Of a DNA stretch of 40,276 bases, positions 24,388 through 31,285 are shown one piece after another. Position numbers and translations under genes: made by a program. The notes below the pieces were generated by a model, which ran no database searches, was not told the origin of the DNA, and worked only from the letters and a program-made list of their open reading frames with translations. Source of the stretch: an uncultured Acidaminococcus sp. (GTDB taxonomy: Bacteria; Bacillota_C; Negativicutes; Acidaminococcales; Acidaminococcaceae); NCBI GenBank assembly GCA_900314165.1, contig OMUE01000052.1:1-40276 (forward strand), written 5' to 3'. Positions within the stretch are counted from its first letter, which is position 1. Every line of letters starts with the position of its first letter.

Positions 24388-24990
24388 ATCCAAGCCGGCC
24401 AATATCAGCCCGCCCTTTCTCCGGTAGCCGCTCTGCCACAGGGTCCGGAGATCCAGCCAGTGCCAGCTGCCGTAGGTGACGGCTTTTACCATACAGATGT
24501 CCTCGAAATATTCGTAGCCTGTCAGCATAAACCAGTGCCACACGTAAAAGTTCATGGAAGGAGCCCGATGCTTCAGCACCAGGCAGGGAATGGGCATCCC
24601 CTTATCGATCTGCTGGCGGACTACTTCTGCTGTCCGTGCCACCGTATTCGTGCCTTCCCAGCCTTCCAGCTGCAGTTTCACCCCATGATCTGCCAGATAC
24701 TGGCCATAGCCTTCCTGGTAGATGGACAGCTTATCGATGCCACCGAACCGGGGCCGCAGGTACGGCTTCATCTGCTGGCCGAAGTCCACGTAGACTTTCT
24801 GATTAATCTGCTCCGGATCAAAGGGACACAGGGCCGAAAGGCCGTAATATTTGGCCAGATAGATGGACAATTCGCAGGCCGTTTCGGCTGCACAGCCTCC
24901 CCGCCGCATCCAGGCATCGGCATACCAATCCTGATTGCCTCCATAGGAAGACCCGATTTTAAAATAAGGCAGTTCCTTCCGCATAGCCAT
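24367..24990 (-). CDS. C39/papain-fold-like protein, paralogue 2
   Basis: Tandem paralogue of the downstream gene. It shares RKELPYFK.GSSYGGNQD, the GCAAETACELSIYLAKY cysteine motif and VWHWFMLTGYE. Long identical runs include IPCLVLKHRAPSM and GYRRKGGL. I infer a papain/C39-like fold with a Cys-His pair; no export signal is seen, so any activity would be cytosolic unless exported otherwise. The extra cysteines of paralogue 1 are mostly missing. Starts at 24990 (MAMRKE) and 24984 (MRKE) are both possible; the GGGGGG track fits the latter spacing better. The extreme C-terminus, LDKAKSEE, derives from the dispersed satellite, suggesting that the original stop was lost when the repeat inserted. 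A -10-like TACAAT lies at 25038-25043 without a good -35. Confidence 0.7.
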   Translation of the reverse strand: MAMRKELPYFKIGSSYGGNQDWYADAWMRRGGCAAETACELSIYLAKYYGLSALCPFDPEQINQKVYVDFGQQMKPYLRPRFGGIDKLSIYQEGYGQYLADHGVKLQLEGWEGTNTVARTAEVVRQQIDKGMPIPCLVLKHRAPSMNFYVWHWFMLTGYEYFEDICMVKAVTYGSWHWLDLRTLWQSGYRRKGGLILAGLDKAKSEE

Positions 24991-25081
24991 CCCCCCTCTT
25001 GTCAAGCTCTTGCATAAAAAAGAACTTTTACTTCTTTATTGTAACAGATTCTGTGCCTCTTAGGATATAAGTGTTTTTTCT

Positions 25082-25127
25082 GTCCGCCCTTTTTAAGGGC
25101 GGGGGACCGACGCAGTCGGTGGTGGGT
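25082..25127 (+). repeat. Short double-hairpin repeat, copy S2
   Basis: Hairpin 1 is CCGCCCTT-TTT-AAGGGCGG, then GGG, then hairpin 2 ACCGAC-GCA-GTCGGT and GGTGGG. Compared with S1 the second stem changed GGC/GCC to GAC/GTC, preserving pairing. Confidence 0.8.
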
Positions 25128-25139
25128 TATACTCCGCGT

Positions 25140-25178
25140 AAAAAAATCCCGCTGCCATTAGGCAACGGGATTTTTTTA
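25140..25178 (-). terminator. Terminator after ridA
   Basis: Stem ATCCCG(T)TGCC/GGCA(G)CGGGAT with loop TAAT, flanked by seven A and seven T, 55 bp after the ridA stop. It could act in both directions. Confidence 0.85.
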
Positions 25179-25232
25179 TATAGAGAGGGAAAGGTTTTAT
25201 TTCATGAAAACAGGAGGTCAGGGTAAAGCTAA

Positions 25233-25604
25233 TTACCGTTCGGCAATCGCTTCGATTTCGCACAGCATGTTCTTCGGCAGAGCCTTTACAGCTACGCAGG
25301 AACGGCCGGGTTTGCTGACGAAATATTTTTCGTAAACAGCGTTGAAAGCAGCGAAGTCTTTCATGTCAGCCAGGAAGCAGGTGGTCTTCAGGACTTTATC
25401 AAATCCGGTACCGGCAGCTTCCAGAATAGCGCCCACGTTCTTGCAGCTTTGTTCAGCCTGGATTTCAATGGTGTCACCGGCAGCGTTGCCCGTAGCAGGA
25501 TCTACAGGGATCTGGCCGGATACGAATACCAGACCGGCAGTAGCTTTAGCCTGGGAGTAAGGACCGATAGCAGCAGGAGCTTTTTTCGTTTCAATAGTTT
25601 CCAT
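25233..25604 (-). CDS. ridA: RidA family enamine/imine deaminase
   Basis: A 123-residue YjgF/YER057c/UK114 protein that hydrolyses reactive 2-aminoacrylate and related imines released by PLP enzymes. Family features: APAAIGPYSQA, FVSGQIPVDPATG, and the catalytic R in KPGRSCVAVKALPKNMLCEIEAIA. I chose the ATG at 25602-25604, as GGAGG lies 7 nt upstream; a farther ATG at 25619 would place five extra residues before it without a ribosome-binding site. It has a near-consensus promoter, and the YheO-family regulator gene lies divergently, a recurrent pairing in bacteria. Confidence 0.96.
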   Translation of the reverse strand: METIETKKAPAAIGPYSQAKATAGLVFVSGQIPVDPATGNAAGDTIEIQAEQSCKNVGAILEAAGTGFDKVLKTTCFLADMKDFAAFNAVYEKYFVSKPGRSCVAVKALPKNMLCEIEAIAER

Positions 25605-25667
25605 TGTGGTTTCCTCCATGGTTTTTAAATTTATCGCTAGGAAGGTTGTGGTTTTCTTACGGTATTA

Positions 25668-25696
25668 ACTATAACACTGAATTTTAGTTTAGTCAA
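25668..25696 (-). promoter_or_regulatory. ridA promoter
   Basis: The -35 is TTGACT (25691-25696) and the -10 is TATAGT (25668-25673), with a 17-bp spacer, on the minus strand. Confidence 0.75.
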
Positions 25697-25738
25697 TAGT
25701 AAATATTTTATTTATTGAACTTAATTTTAGTTGTTGAA
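25681..25738. promoter_or_regulatory. Direct repeats overlapping the ridA -35
   Basis: ATTTTAGTTTAGTCAA (25681-25696) and ATTTTAGTTGTTGAA (25724-25738) start 43 bp apart, about four helical turns. The first covers the -35. They are a candidate operator, possibly for the divergent YheO-type regulator. Confidence 0.35.
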
Positions 25739-25758
25739 ATATAGTATAATAGAGCTGA

Positions 25759-26173
25759 ACTAGACGTTAGAGGCTAGTATGACAAACCATAAATAACTTT
25801 CATATTGCACTAACTCGTAGGGGCGCCCCAGAGCGTAGCGGCGGTGCGCCCGTTAATCACGTTGGATGGCCTGGATGCGGGTTTGCCGCCGGGGCCTACG
25901 GCCCCTCTGGAAAACCCCTACGAAGTTATACATGAAATTTAATTACGGTTTTCTATACTAGACGTTAGAGGCTAGTATAGGAATTTTTAAATAGCTTGCT
26001 GTTTGCTCTAACTTTAATATAGATGCAAAACCCTGATACGAATCCGTAGGGGCTTATCGTAAGATAAGCCCACTAAAGCTACTCAGTAAAGGATTCCTTG
26101 GTGGGCGCATCTAACGATGCGCCCCTACGGGTTAGTGCAAATAGAAAGTTAATTATAATTTTCTATACTAGTG
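25759..26173 (+). repeat. Tandem ~200-bp repeat with embedded palindromes
   Basis: CTAGACGTTAGAGGCTAG occurs at 25760-25777 and 25958-25975, and a truncated ACTAG boundary lies at 26167. Between boundaries lie palindromes bounded by TCGTAGGGG/CCCCTACGA (25815-25823, 25915-25923) and CCGTAGGGGC/GCCCCTACGG (26044-26053, 26121-26130). Flanks also match: TTGCACTAAC before the first palindrome and its complement GTTAGTGCAA after the second. Confidence 0.75.
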
Positions 26174-26192
26174 TGCGCTGCACTTAAACTAA

Positions 26193-26240
26193 GTCCGCCC
26201 TTTTCAAGGGCGGGGGACCATCCGTAAGGATGGTGGTGGG
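26193..26240 (+). repeat. Short double-hairpin repeat, copy S3
   Basis: Hairpin 1 is CCGCCCTT-TTC-AAGGGCGG; hairpin 2 is ACCATCC-GTAA-GGATGGT, followed by GGTGGG. It ends about 44 bp before the YheO-type start codon, and TATAAT directly follows it (26243-26248). Confidence 0.8.
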
Positions 26241-26283
26241 TTTATAATCTGCGATTGCATCATTATCATGAGGAGAATCCATT

Positions 26284-26940
26284 ATGAATACCATAAAACT
26301 GACGAAATCGGACAGGGTGATCCTGGAATCCTATAAAGGCATGCTGGACGGACTGGCAGAATATCTGGGGCCGGGCTACGAGATCCTGCTGCACAGCCTG
26401 GAAAGCTTCGAGCATTCCGCCATCAAGGTCATCAATGGCCACTACACGGGCCGCTCTGAAGGAGCCCCTATTACGGACCTGGCCTTGCGCATGCTGGAAG
26501 AGATCCAGCGCAGCGGCGATGTGCACAAGTCCCTGACCTACTTTACGAAGAACCAGACTGGTGCCCCCATCCGCTCCACCACCATTCCCATCACAGGGGA
26601 AAATGACAAGCTCATCGGCTTTATCTGCATCAACTTTTACATGGATATCTCGTTCCATACGTTCATGGACAGCTTCCTGCACATGAATAACCCGGAGCAG
26701 ACAGCCGTAGAAACCTTTGCCGTCAGTGCCGAGGAGCAGCTGCAGCAGGCCGTGGAAGCCGCCAAGCAGGCTGCCATGAAGGATACCTCCATCCCTGCCA
26801 CCCAGAAGAACAAGCATATCATTACAGACCTGTACCAGCAGCACCTGTTCCAGCTTAAGAACGCCCCGGACATCGTGGCAAAGCTGTTGGGGATTTCCAA
26901 GAATACGGTGTATATGCATTTAAGGAATCTGGGGAAGTAG
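26284..26940 (+). CDS. YheO-family transcriptional regulator (PAS_6 + HTH)
   Basis: A 218-residue regulator. The N-terminal PAS-like YheO domain spans about residues 12-125 (GLAEYLGPGYEILLHSLESF ... STTIPITGENDKLIGFICIN). The C-terminal helix-turn-helix covers about 175-216 (VAKLLGISKNTVYMHLRNL). Relatives such as DauR control amino-acid or imine-related catabolic genes. Its position next to ridA, reading away from it, supports a role in ridA control. Ribosome-binding site GAGGAG lies 8 nt upstream. The promoter is not clear; a TATAAT at 26243-26248 overlaps the edge of repeat S3. The ligand is unknown. Confidence 0.9.
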   Translation: MNTIKLTKSDRVILESYKGMLDGLAEYLGPGYEILLHSLESFEHSAIKVINGHYTGRSEGAPITDLALRMLEEIQRSGDVHKSLTYFTKNQTGAPIRSTTIPITGENDKLIGFICINFYMDISFHTFMDSFLHMNNPEQTAVETFAVSAEEQLQQAVEAAKQAAMKDTSIPATQKNKHIITDLYQQHLFQLKNAPDIVAKLLGISKNTVYMHLRNLGK

Positions 26941-27058
26941 ACGTTAGTGGCCTCCGGCCGTGCATGAGTAAAGATGACAGATGATAGATGATAGAACCTG
27001 TTGTCAGGGGTTAGAATTCTGCTTGTCGTAGAGAAAGGCAACTTTTCCTTCCCTTTTT

Positions 27059-27130
27059 TCTGCTCTTCGCTTTTATTTTTTTCCTTGTCCGCCGCAGGCG
27101 CCTCTTCGCTCTTCGCTTTTCACTTTCATT
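27059..27130 (+). repeat. CTCTTCGC satellite, copy at 27059
   Basis: TGCTCTTCGCTTTT, then a GCCGCAGGCGCC hairpin-like stretch and CTCTTCGCTCTTCGCTTTTC. It lies in the 282-bp gap after the YheO-type gene. The rest of that gap holds degenerate GATAGATGATAG-type sequence and no evident gene. Confidence 0.55.
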
Positions 27131-27163
27131 GTTTGCTGTTATCTGTCGTTTTTTTCGCCCTCT

Positions 27164-27208
27164 TCATTTGCTACACTTAGGCTGTCAAAGGAAGAAAATA
27201 GCAAATGA
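27164..27208. promoter_or_regulatory. 10-bp inverted repeat before the HIRAN gene
   Basis: TCATTTGCTA (27164-27173) and TAGCAAATGA (27199-27208) are perfect complements, ending 2 nt before the GGAGGG ribosome-binding site. It could be an operator or a leader hairpin that affects translation. Confidence 0.5.
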
Positions 27209-27222
27209 CAGGAGGGATCCTT

Positions 27223-27516
27223 ATGAAGAAGGAGATTTATTTTACGATTACGGGCTGCAATCATTATCTGGGCTTCGGCGTCTTCAAACGCCACATGACC
27301 GTGTATCTGAAAAAGGATAAGGACAACGAATACGACAAAGAGGCTATAGAGGTGGACGTGCCCGGCCTGGGCAAAGTGGGCTACGTAGCTAACAGTACCT
27401 ACACCGTCCTGGGCGACTCCATGAGTGCCGGCCGGCTGTACGACAAGATTGGCAGGAAAGCTAAAGGCAAAGTCCGCTATATTGCGGAAAAAGGAATTAT
27501 CTGCGAGCTGAAATGA
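27223..27516 (+). CDS. Free-standing HIRAN-domain protein
   Basis: A 97-residue protein consisting of little more than a HIRAN-like domain. It shows DNEYDKEAIEVDVPGLGKVGYVANS, where the invariant-type D-x-x-A-I-x-V and GYV elements match this small DNA-end-binding fold. HIRAN domains are usually attached to helicases such as HLTF/Rad5; single-domain versions occur in bacteria and are proposed to act at damaged or stalled DNA. The ATG at 27223 is chosen because GGAGGG lies 6 nt upstream; an ATG 18 bp farther up lacks such a site and falls inside the inverted repeat. It converges on rpsI across a shared terminator. Confidence 0.75.
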   Translation: MKKEIYFTITGCNHYLGFGVFKRHMTVYLKKDKDNEYDKEAIEVDVPGLGKVGYVANSTYTVLGDSMSAGRLYDKIGRKAKGKVRYIAEKGIICELK

Positions 27517-27518
27517 GT

Positions 27519-27556
27519 AAAAAAAATCCTGTGCATTTCTGCACAGGATTTTTTGT
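27519..27556. terminator. Bidirectional terminator (HIRAN gene / rpsI)
   Basis: AAAATCCTGTGCA/TGCACAGGATTTT stem with a TTTC loop, with A-run and T-run flanks. Confidence 0.9.
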
Positions 27557-27569
27557 AAGCAGCAGCCAA

Positions 27570-27962
27570 TTAACGTTTGGAGAACTGGCTTGCCTTTCTT
27601 GCTTTCTTTAAGCCGTATTTACGACGTTCCTTCTCACGAGGATCGCGGGTCAGCAGACCGGCTTTTTTCAGCAGAGGACGGAAGTCAGCGTCCACTTTCA
27701 GCAGTGCACGAGCGATACCATGACGGATGGCACCAGCCTGGCCGGCAATACCGCCGCCCACAACGTTTGCACTTACATCATATTTGCCCAGGGTTTCGGT
27801 AGCTTCCAGCGGTTGGCGAACTACCAGTTCCAGGGTCTTCAGGCCGAAGTATTCACTTAATTCACGGCCGTTAACAACGATTTTGCCTTCGCCCGGAATC
27901 AGGCGAACACGAGCCACAGAGCTCTTGCGGCTGCCAGTTGCATCATACGTAACTTTTGCCAT
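27570..27962 (-). CDS. rpsI: 30S ribosomal protein S9
   Basis: 130 residues. The N-terminal [15 protein letters not shown] and the glycine-rich [14 protein letters not shown] are family hallmarks. The C-terminal tail ends QFSKR, the conserved extension that reaches the ribosomal P site. It lies 20 bp downstream of rplM in the universal L13-S9 operon and ends at the shared terminator. Confidence 0.99.
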   Translation of the reverse strand: MAKVTYDATGSRKSSVARVRLIPGEGKIVVNGRELSEYFGLKTLELVVRQPLEATETLGKYDVSANVVGGGIAGQAGAIRHGIARALLKVDADFRPLLKKAGLLTRDPREKERRKYGLKKARKASQFSKR

Positions 27963-27982
27963 AATCTAGTTCTCCTCTCCTC

Positions 27983-28420
27983 TTAGCGAATATCGATGGT
28001 CAACACTTCAGGCTTTTGTGCAGCATGAGGATGTTCAGAACCAGCGTATACAAACAGTTTTCTAATAATCTGGTTGCCCAGACGATTATGGGGAACCATG
28101 CCACGGATGGCCAGTTCAACCATTCTTACGGGATCCTTAGCCAGCAGTTCGCCAGCTTTGGTGTATTTGTCGCCGCCCAGATAACCGGAATGACGGAAGT
28201 AAATCTTCTGGACCAGTTTCTTGCCGGTCAGTTTTACTTTGTCAGCGTTGATAACGATGACATAGTCACCAGTATCCTGGTTCGGGGTAAAAGTAGGTTT
28301 ATGTTTACCGCGGAGCACCTTTGCAACTTCAGCAGCCAGACGGCCCAAAGTCTTATCGGCAGCATCCACTACATACCATTTACGTTCAATGGTAGACGGG
28401 GTGGCCATATATGTTTTCAT
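27983..28420 (-). CDS. rplM: 50S ribosomal protein L13
   Basis: 145 residues with the typical [20 protein letters not shown] start, [21 protein letters not shown] centre and [30 protein letters not shown] end. TAGGAGGA lies 9 nt upstream. It is first gene of the L13-S9 operon, preceded by a structured leader of about 100 nt. Confidence 0.99.
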   Translation of the reverse strand: MKTYMATPSTIERKWYVVDAADKTLGRLAAEVAKVLRGKHKPTFTPNQDTGDYVIVINADKVKLTGKKLVQKIYFRHSGYLGGDKYTKAGELLAKDPVRMVELAIRGMVPHNRLGNQIIRKLFVYAGSEHPHAAQKPEVLTIDIR

Positions 28421-28434
28421 CCTTATTCCTCCTA

Positions 28435-28528
28435 ATAAAACTCAATCTAGTGAAACAACATGTATCCAGTGATGAGTCTTTGGGAATCGGCCGGGGCTAA
28501 CGGCGCGGTCTCAAAGTGATACCCATAT
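28435..28528 (-). promoter_or_regulatory. Putative structured L13 leader
   Basis: The 5' untranslated region can fold. GTATC and GATAC, and CTTTG and CAAAG, pair across a GC-rich centre holding GGCCG and CGCGCC stretches (about 28460-28520). L13 leader autoregulatory structures are known in Firmicutes; whether this matches that family needs a covariance search. Confidence 0.4.
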
Positions 28529-28557
28529 ATTGTAAGAGATTATACAGTTTATGTCAA
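28529..28557 (-). promoter_or_regulatory. rplM-rpsI promoter
   Basis: The -35 is TTGACA (28552-28557, consensus) and the -10 is TACAAT (28529-28534), with a 17-bp spacer, on the minus strand. Confidence 0.85.
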
Positions 28558-28605
28558 GAAAAAATTTCTAAAATCTGGGAAGGGGGAAGATTAAAGAGAA
28601 AAGAG

Positions 28606-28698
28606 GACCGCTTGCGCGGAGCACGGAACAAATTGGCTAATGCCGCTTTGAACATTGCCTCGCAGGGTCCTCTTCGCTCTTCCCTCTTCACTCTTCGC
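28606..28698 (+). repeat. AAGAGGACC-bounded element with CTCTTCGC satellite
   Basis: AAGAGGACC (28606-28614) and GGTCCTCTT are complementary ends of a GC-containing insert. The satellite CTCTTCGCTCTTCCCTCTTC follows. It fills the gap between the rplM promoter and the ROK kinase stop. Confidence 0.5.
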
Positions 28699-28708
28699 TA
28701 TGCTTGAG

Positions 28709-29608
28709 TTACCTGATTTTCTTCTCTCTCCACAGGAAATTGTACAACGCCCCGATCATGCCGGCATCATTGCCAAGGGCAGCGTAGGCGATTTCCGTGT
28801 TGTCGTAGATGTAAGGGATGAGCTCTTTCTGCAAGGCATGGTGCAGCATGGGATCTAACAGATCTTTAGCCGCCATAATGCCGCCTCCCAAGATGATGCG
28901 CTGGGGATTCAACAGATAGCAGATGGACGCAATGCCCGTAGCCCAGTGGTGGACCGTATCCACCAGCAGCCTGTGGATCGGTTTATCCCCTTCCCGGGCC
29001 CACTGGCACACCAATCGTCCATTGACCTCATCTTCCGGCAGATTCTTCAAGTGAGCTGCCTTTGCCACGAGAGTACGGACGGACGCCGTCTTTTCCCAGC
29101 TGTCCCGACCGCTGAGCCGGGCCATGCCCACTTCTCCGCAGCTCCAGGTGCGACCGTGCCATAGTTGGCCGTGTTGGACGAAGGCGCCGCCAATACCGGT
29201 GCCGAAGGCAATGCAGAAAGCACTTTGAGCATCCTTACCAGCGCCCTGCCAGTATTCGCCCAGGCCTACGCAGTTCACATCATTTTCTATCCAACAGGGC
29301 AGATTGACCTTTTCCCCGATGAGCTGGGCCAGATTCAGGCCCTGGGAGCCCGGGAAATTGCTGGACTCCACCATGAGCTTGCCGTTCTGGGGATCCACGA
29401 TACCGGGCAGAGACACGGCCACCCCTTTGACCTTGAAATATTTCTCATAGGAGGCCGCCAGATCCAGGACCTGTTCCACAAAGGCCTGAACCCCTTGCGA
29501 ACGGATCACATTGGGAACGCTTTCCTTCATGATAAGGCGCCCCTTGCTGTCCGCCAGGCCGTATTTGATGTCCGTGCCCCCTATATCCAGGCAGATATAC
29601 TTATCCAC
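28709..29608 (-). CDS. ROK-family sugar kinase
   Basis: A 299-residue ASKHA-fold kinase phosphorylating a hexose or N-acetylhexosamine with ATP. The N-terminal phosphate loop is LDIGGTDIKYGL (7-18). WIENDVNCVGLGEYW contains the catalytic aspartate, followed by AFGTGIGGAFV and LGGGIMAA. The zinc-binding CxCGxxGCxE motif of many ROK proteins is absent; WSCGEVGMARL stands in its region. The start is GTG (29606-29608), since the conserved MDKYICLDIGG opening begins there and no ATG is nearby. It begins 6 bp after the gltX stop, so it is co-transcribed with gltX. The substrate is unknown. Confidence 0.9.
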   Translation of the reverse strand: MDKYICLDIGGTDIKYGLADSKGRLIMKESVPNVIRSQGVQAFVEQVLDLAASYEKYFKVKGVAVSLPGIVDPQNGKLMVESSNFPGSQGLNLAQLIGEKVNLPCWIENDVNCVGLGEYWQGAGKDAQSAFCIAFGTGIGGAFVQHGQLWHGRTWSCGEVGMARLSGRDSWEKTASVRTLVAKAAHLKNLPEDEVNGRLVCQWAREGDKPIHRLLVDTVHHWATGIASICYLLNPQRIILGGGIMAAKDLLDPMLHHALQKELIPYIYDNTEIAYAALGNDAGMIGALYNFLWREKKIR

Positions 29609-29614
29609 GGCTGT

Positions 29615-31081
29615 TTATCCCTGTTTCTTGATGAAGGCAATGGCCTGATCCAACCGTGCCAGAGTCTTTTCCCGGCCCAGCAGCACCATGACGTCGAACA
29701 GACCAGGGCTAAAGGTCCGGCCCGTCAGAGCCAGTCTCGTAGGATGGATGACCTTGCCGAAGGAAATGCCGGATTCGTCCGCAATCTTGTGGTACACTTC
29801 TTCCGTGGTGGTCAGATTGAATTCAGGCAGGGCAGCCAGGGCATCCCGGCATTTTTCCAGCAGAGCCGCATTTTCCGGTTTGAAATGCTTGGCTACGCCC
29901 TTTTCATCGTAGCTGTCCACATCTTTAAAGAAGTAGGCAGAACCATCTGCCAGTTCTACCAGGGTCTTGACCCGCACCCGGACTACATCCACCAGATGGT
30001 CGAAATATTCCTGATGGGCAGGCAGATAGTCGTCGTCAATGAGGCCGGCTTTCTTGAAGAAGGGCACAGCTGCATCGGCGATTTCCCGCAGAGGCAGACT
30101 GGACAAATACTGGCCGTTGATCCAAGTCAGTTTTTTCACATCATAGATAGCAGCCTTCTTGGACATCTTCGTAAAGTCAAATTGCTTTACGGTATCTTCC
30201 AGGCTGAAGATTTCTTCGTCCGTACCGGGAGCCCAGCCCAACAGGGTCAGGTAGTTGACAATGGCTTCCTTCAGGTAGCCCTGATCCCGGAACTCTTCTA
30301 CGCTGGTAGCGCCGTGCCGCTTGCTGAGCTTGCTGCGGTCCGGAGCCAGGATCATGGGCATATGGCCGAATTGAGGAGCGGTCCAGCCCAGAGCTTCGTA
30401 GATGACCAGCTGCTTCGGAGTATTCGTCAGATGTTCTTCTGCCCGCAGCACATGGGTCATGCCCATGAGATGGTCGTCCACTACTACCGCAAAGTTATAC
30501 GTAGGGATGCCGTTGGACTTCATGATGACGAAGTCGTCGAATTGGTCAAAATTAAACGTTACGTCCCCATGGATCATGTCGTGGACCGTAATATCCCCGG
30601 ATTTCGGCAGCTTGATGCGGATGGAGTATTTTTCCCCGGCAGCTACTCTGGCTTTGGCTTCTTCCAGAGGGATATCCCGACAGGTGCCGGCATAATGGAA
30701 GGGTTGCTTCAGGGCTCTCTGTTTTTCCCGCTGGGCTTCCAGATCTTCGGCCGTGCAGAAGCAGTAATAGGCTTTGCCTTCGTCTACCAGCTGCTGGCAG
30801 TATTTCCGGTACAGGTCCAGCCGTTCAAACTGGTAGTAAGGACCTACAGGGCCCCCTACTTCCGGACCTTCATCCCATTCCAGGCCCAGCCATTTCAGGC
30901 TCGTCAGGATCTGGGACACAGAATCTTCTTTCAACCGTTCTCTATCTGTATCTTCTATACGCAGCACCAGCTTGCCACCCTGGCTTTTGGCAAACAGCCA
31001 GTTGAACAGGCAGGTCCGGGCGCCTCCGATATGGAGGTAGCCGGTAGGGCTGGGTGCGAAACGAACGCGGATTTCACTCAT
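29615..31081 (-). CDS. gltX: Glutamyl-tRNA synthetase
   Basis: A class I aminoacyl-tRNA synthetase of 488 residues. The HIGH motif is HIGG (17-20) in APSPTGYLHIGGARTCLFNW; the KMSKS-type motif is KLSKRHGA. The C-terminal anticodon-binding helices are present. In organisms without GlnRS the enzyme may also charge tRNA-Gln for later amidation; the sequence alone does not decide this. The ATG at 31079-31081 (MSEIRVRFAP) is chosen: AGAGGTG lies 7-8 nt upstream, and an upstream in-frame start would add 14 unconserved residues. A TATAAT at 31132-31137 (minus strand) is the likely -10. Confidence 0.98.
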   Translation of the reverse strand: MSEIRVRFAPSPTGYLHIGGARTCLFNWLFAKSQGGKLVLRIEDTDRERLKEDSVSQILTSLKWLGLEWDEGPEVGGPVGPYYQFERLDLYRKYCQQLVDEGKAYYCFCTAEDLEAQREKQRALKQPFHYAGTCRDIPLEEAKARVAAGEKYSIRIKLPKSGDITVHDMIHGDVTFNFDQFDDFVIMKSNGIPTYNFAVVVDDHLMGMTHVLRAEEHLTNTPKQLVIYEALGWTAPQFGHMPMILAPDRSKLSKRHGATSVEEFRDQGYLKEAIVNYLTLLGWAPGTDEEIFSLEDTVKQFDFTKMSKKAAIYDVKKLTWINGQYLSSLPLREIADAAVPFFKKAGLIDDDYLPAHQEYFDHLVDVVRVRVKTLVELADGSAYFFKDVDSYDEKGVAKHFKPENAALLEKCRDALAALPEFNLTTTEEVYHKIADESGISFGKVIHPTRLALTGRTFSPGLFDVMVLLGREKTLARLDQAIAFIKKQG

Positions 31082-31131
31082 GAATGGACACCTCTTTGTT
31101 TTTAGTTCGATGTAACTCGACAATACGTTTT

Positions 31132-31137
31132 ATTATA
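31132..31137 (-). promoter_or_regulatory. -10 element of gltX
   Basis: TATAAT on the minus strand, 50 bp upstream of the ATG; no convincing -35 at 17 bp. Confidence 0.4.
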
Positions 31138-31170
31138 CCACGTTTTAGAGATTCGTGGCGCACCTGCGCG

Positions 31171-31285
31171 GCCCCACCACCGTGCAAGCACGGTTCCCCT
31201 CCCCTGCGGGGCTGACAGAGCTCCGCTCGCCCGGTGGGCTGTCGCCCCCGTAGGGGGAGAGGGCCATCGTCAGATGGCGAGGGGG
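31171..31285 (-). repeat. Long multi-hairpin repeat, copy L-B
   Basis: Minus-strand order matches L-A: GCCATC-TGAC-GATGGC, CCCCC-TAC-GGGGG, CCCC-GCA-GGGG, ACCGTGC-TT-GCACGGT, then GGTGGGG. The hairpin stems carry compensatory or length changes relative to L-A, and the central part (31216-31240) is extended. Confidence 0.8.

Larger units (their letters stand above)
25605..26283. other. Repeat-filled 680-bp gap between ridA and the YheO-type gene
   Basis: Holds the ridA promoter, two ATTTTAGTT direct repeats, a tandem unit of about 200 bp (boundaries at 25759, 25957 and 26167), two CGTAGGGG-bounded palindromes, and S3. I see no credible coding region in it. Confidence 0.75.

Noticed and set aside
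25759..26173. CRISPR or insertion sequence
   Set aside because: The repeat period is about 200 bp with only two to three units, no cas genes and no transposase ORF.
29165..31105. A 646-codon plus-strand ORF
   Set aside because: It lies wholly antisense to gltX and the ROK kinase gene, whose motifs are intact; the product shows no recognisable domain.
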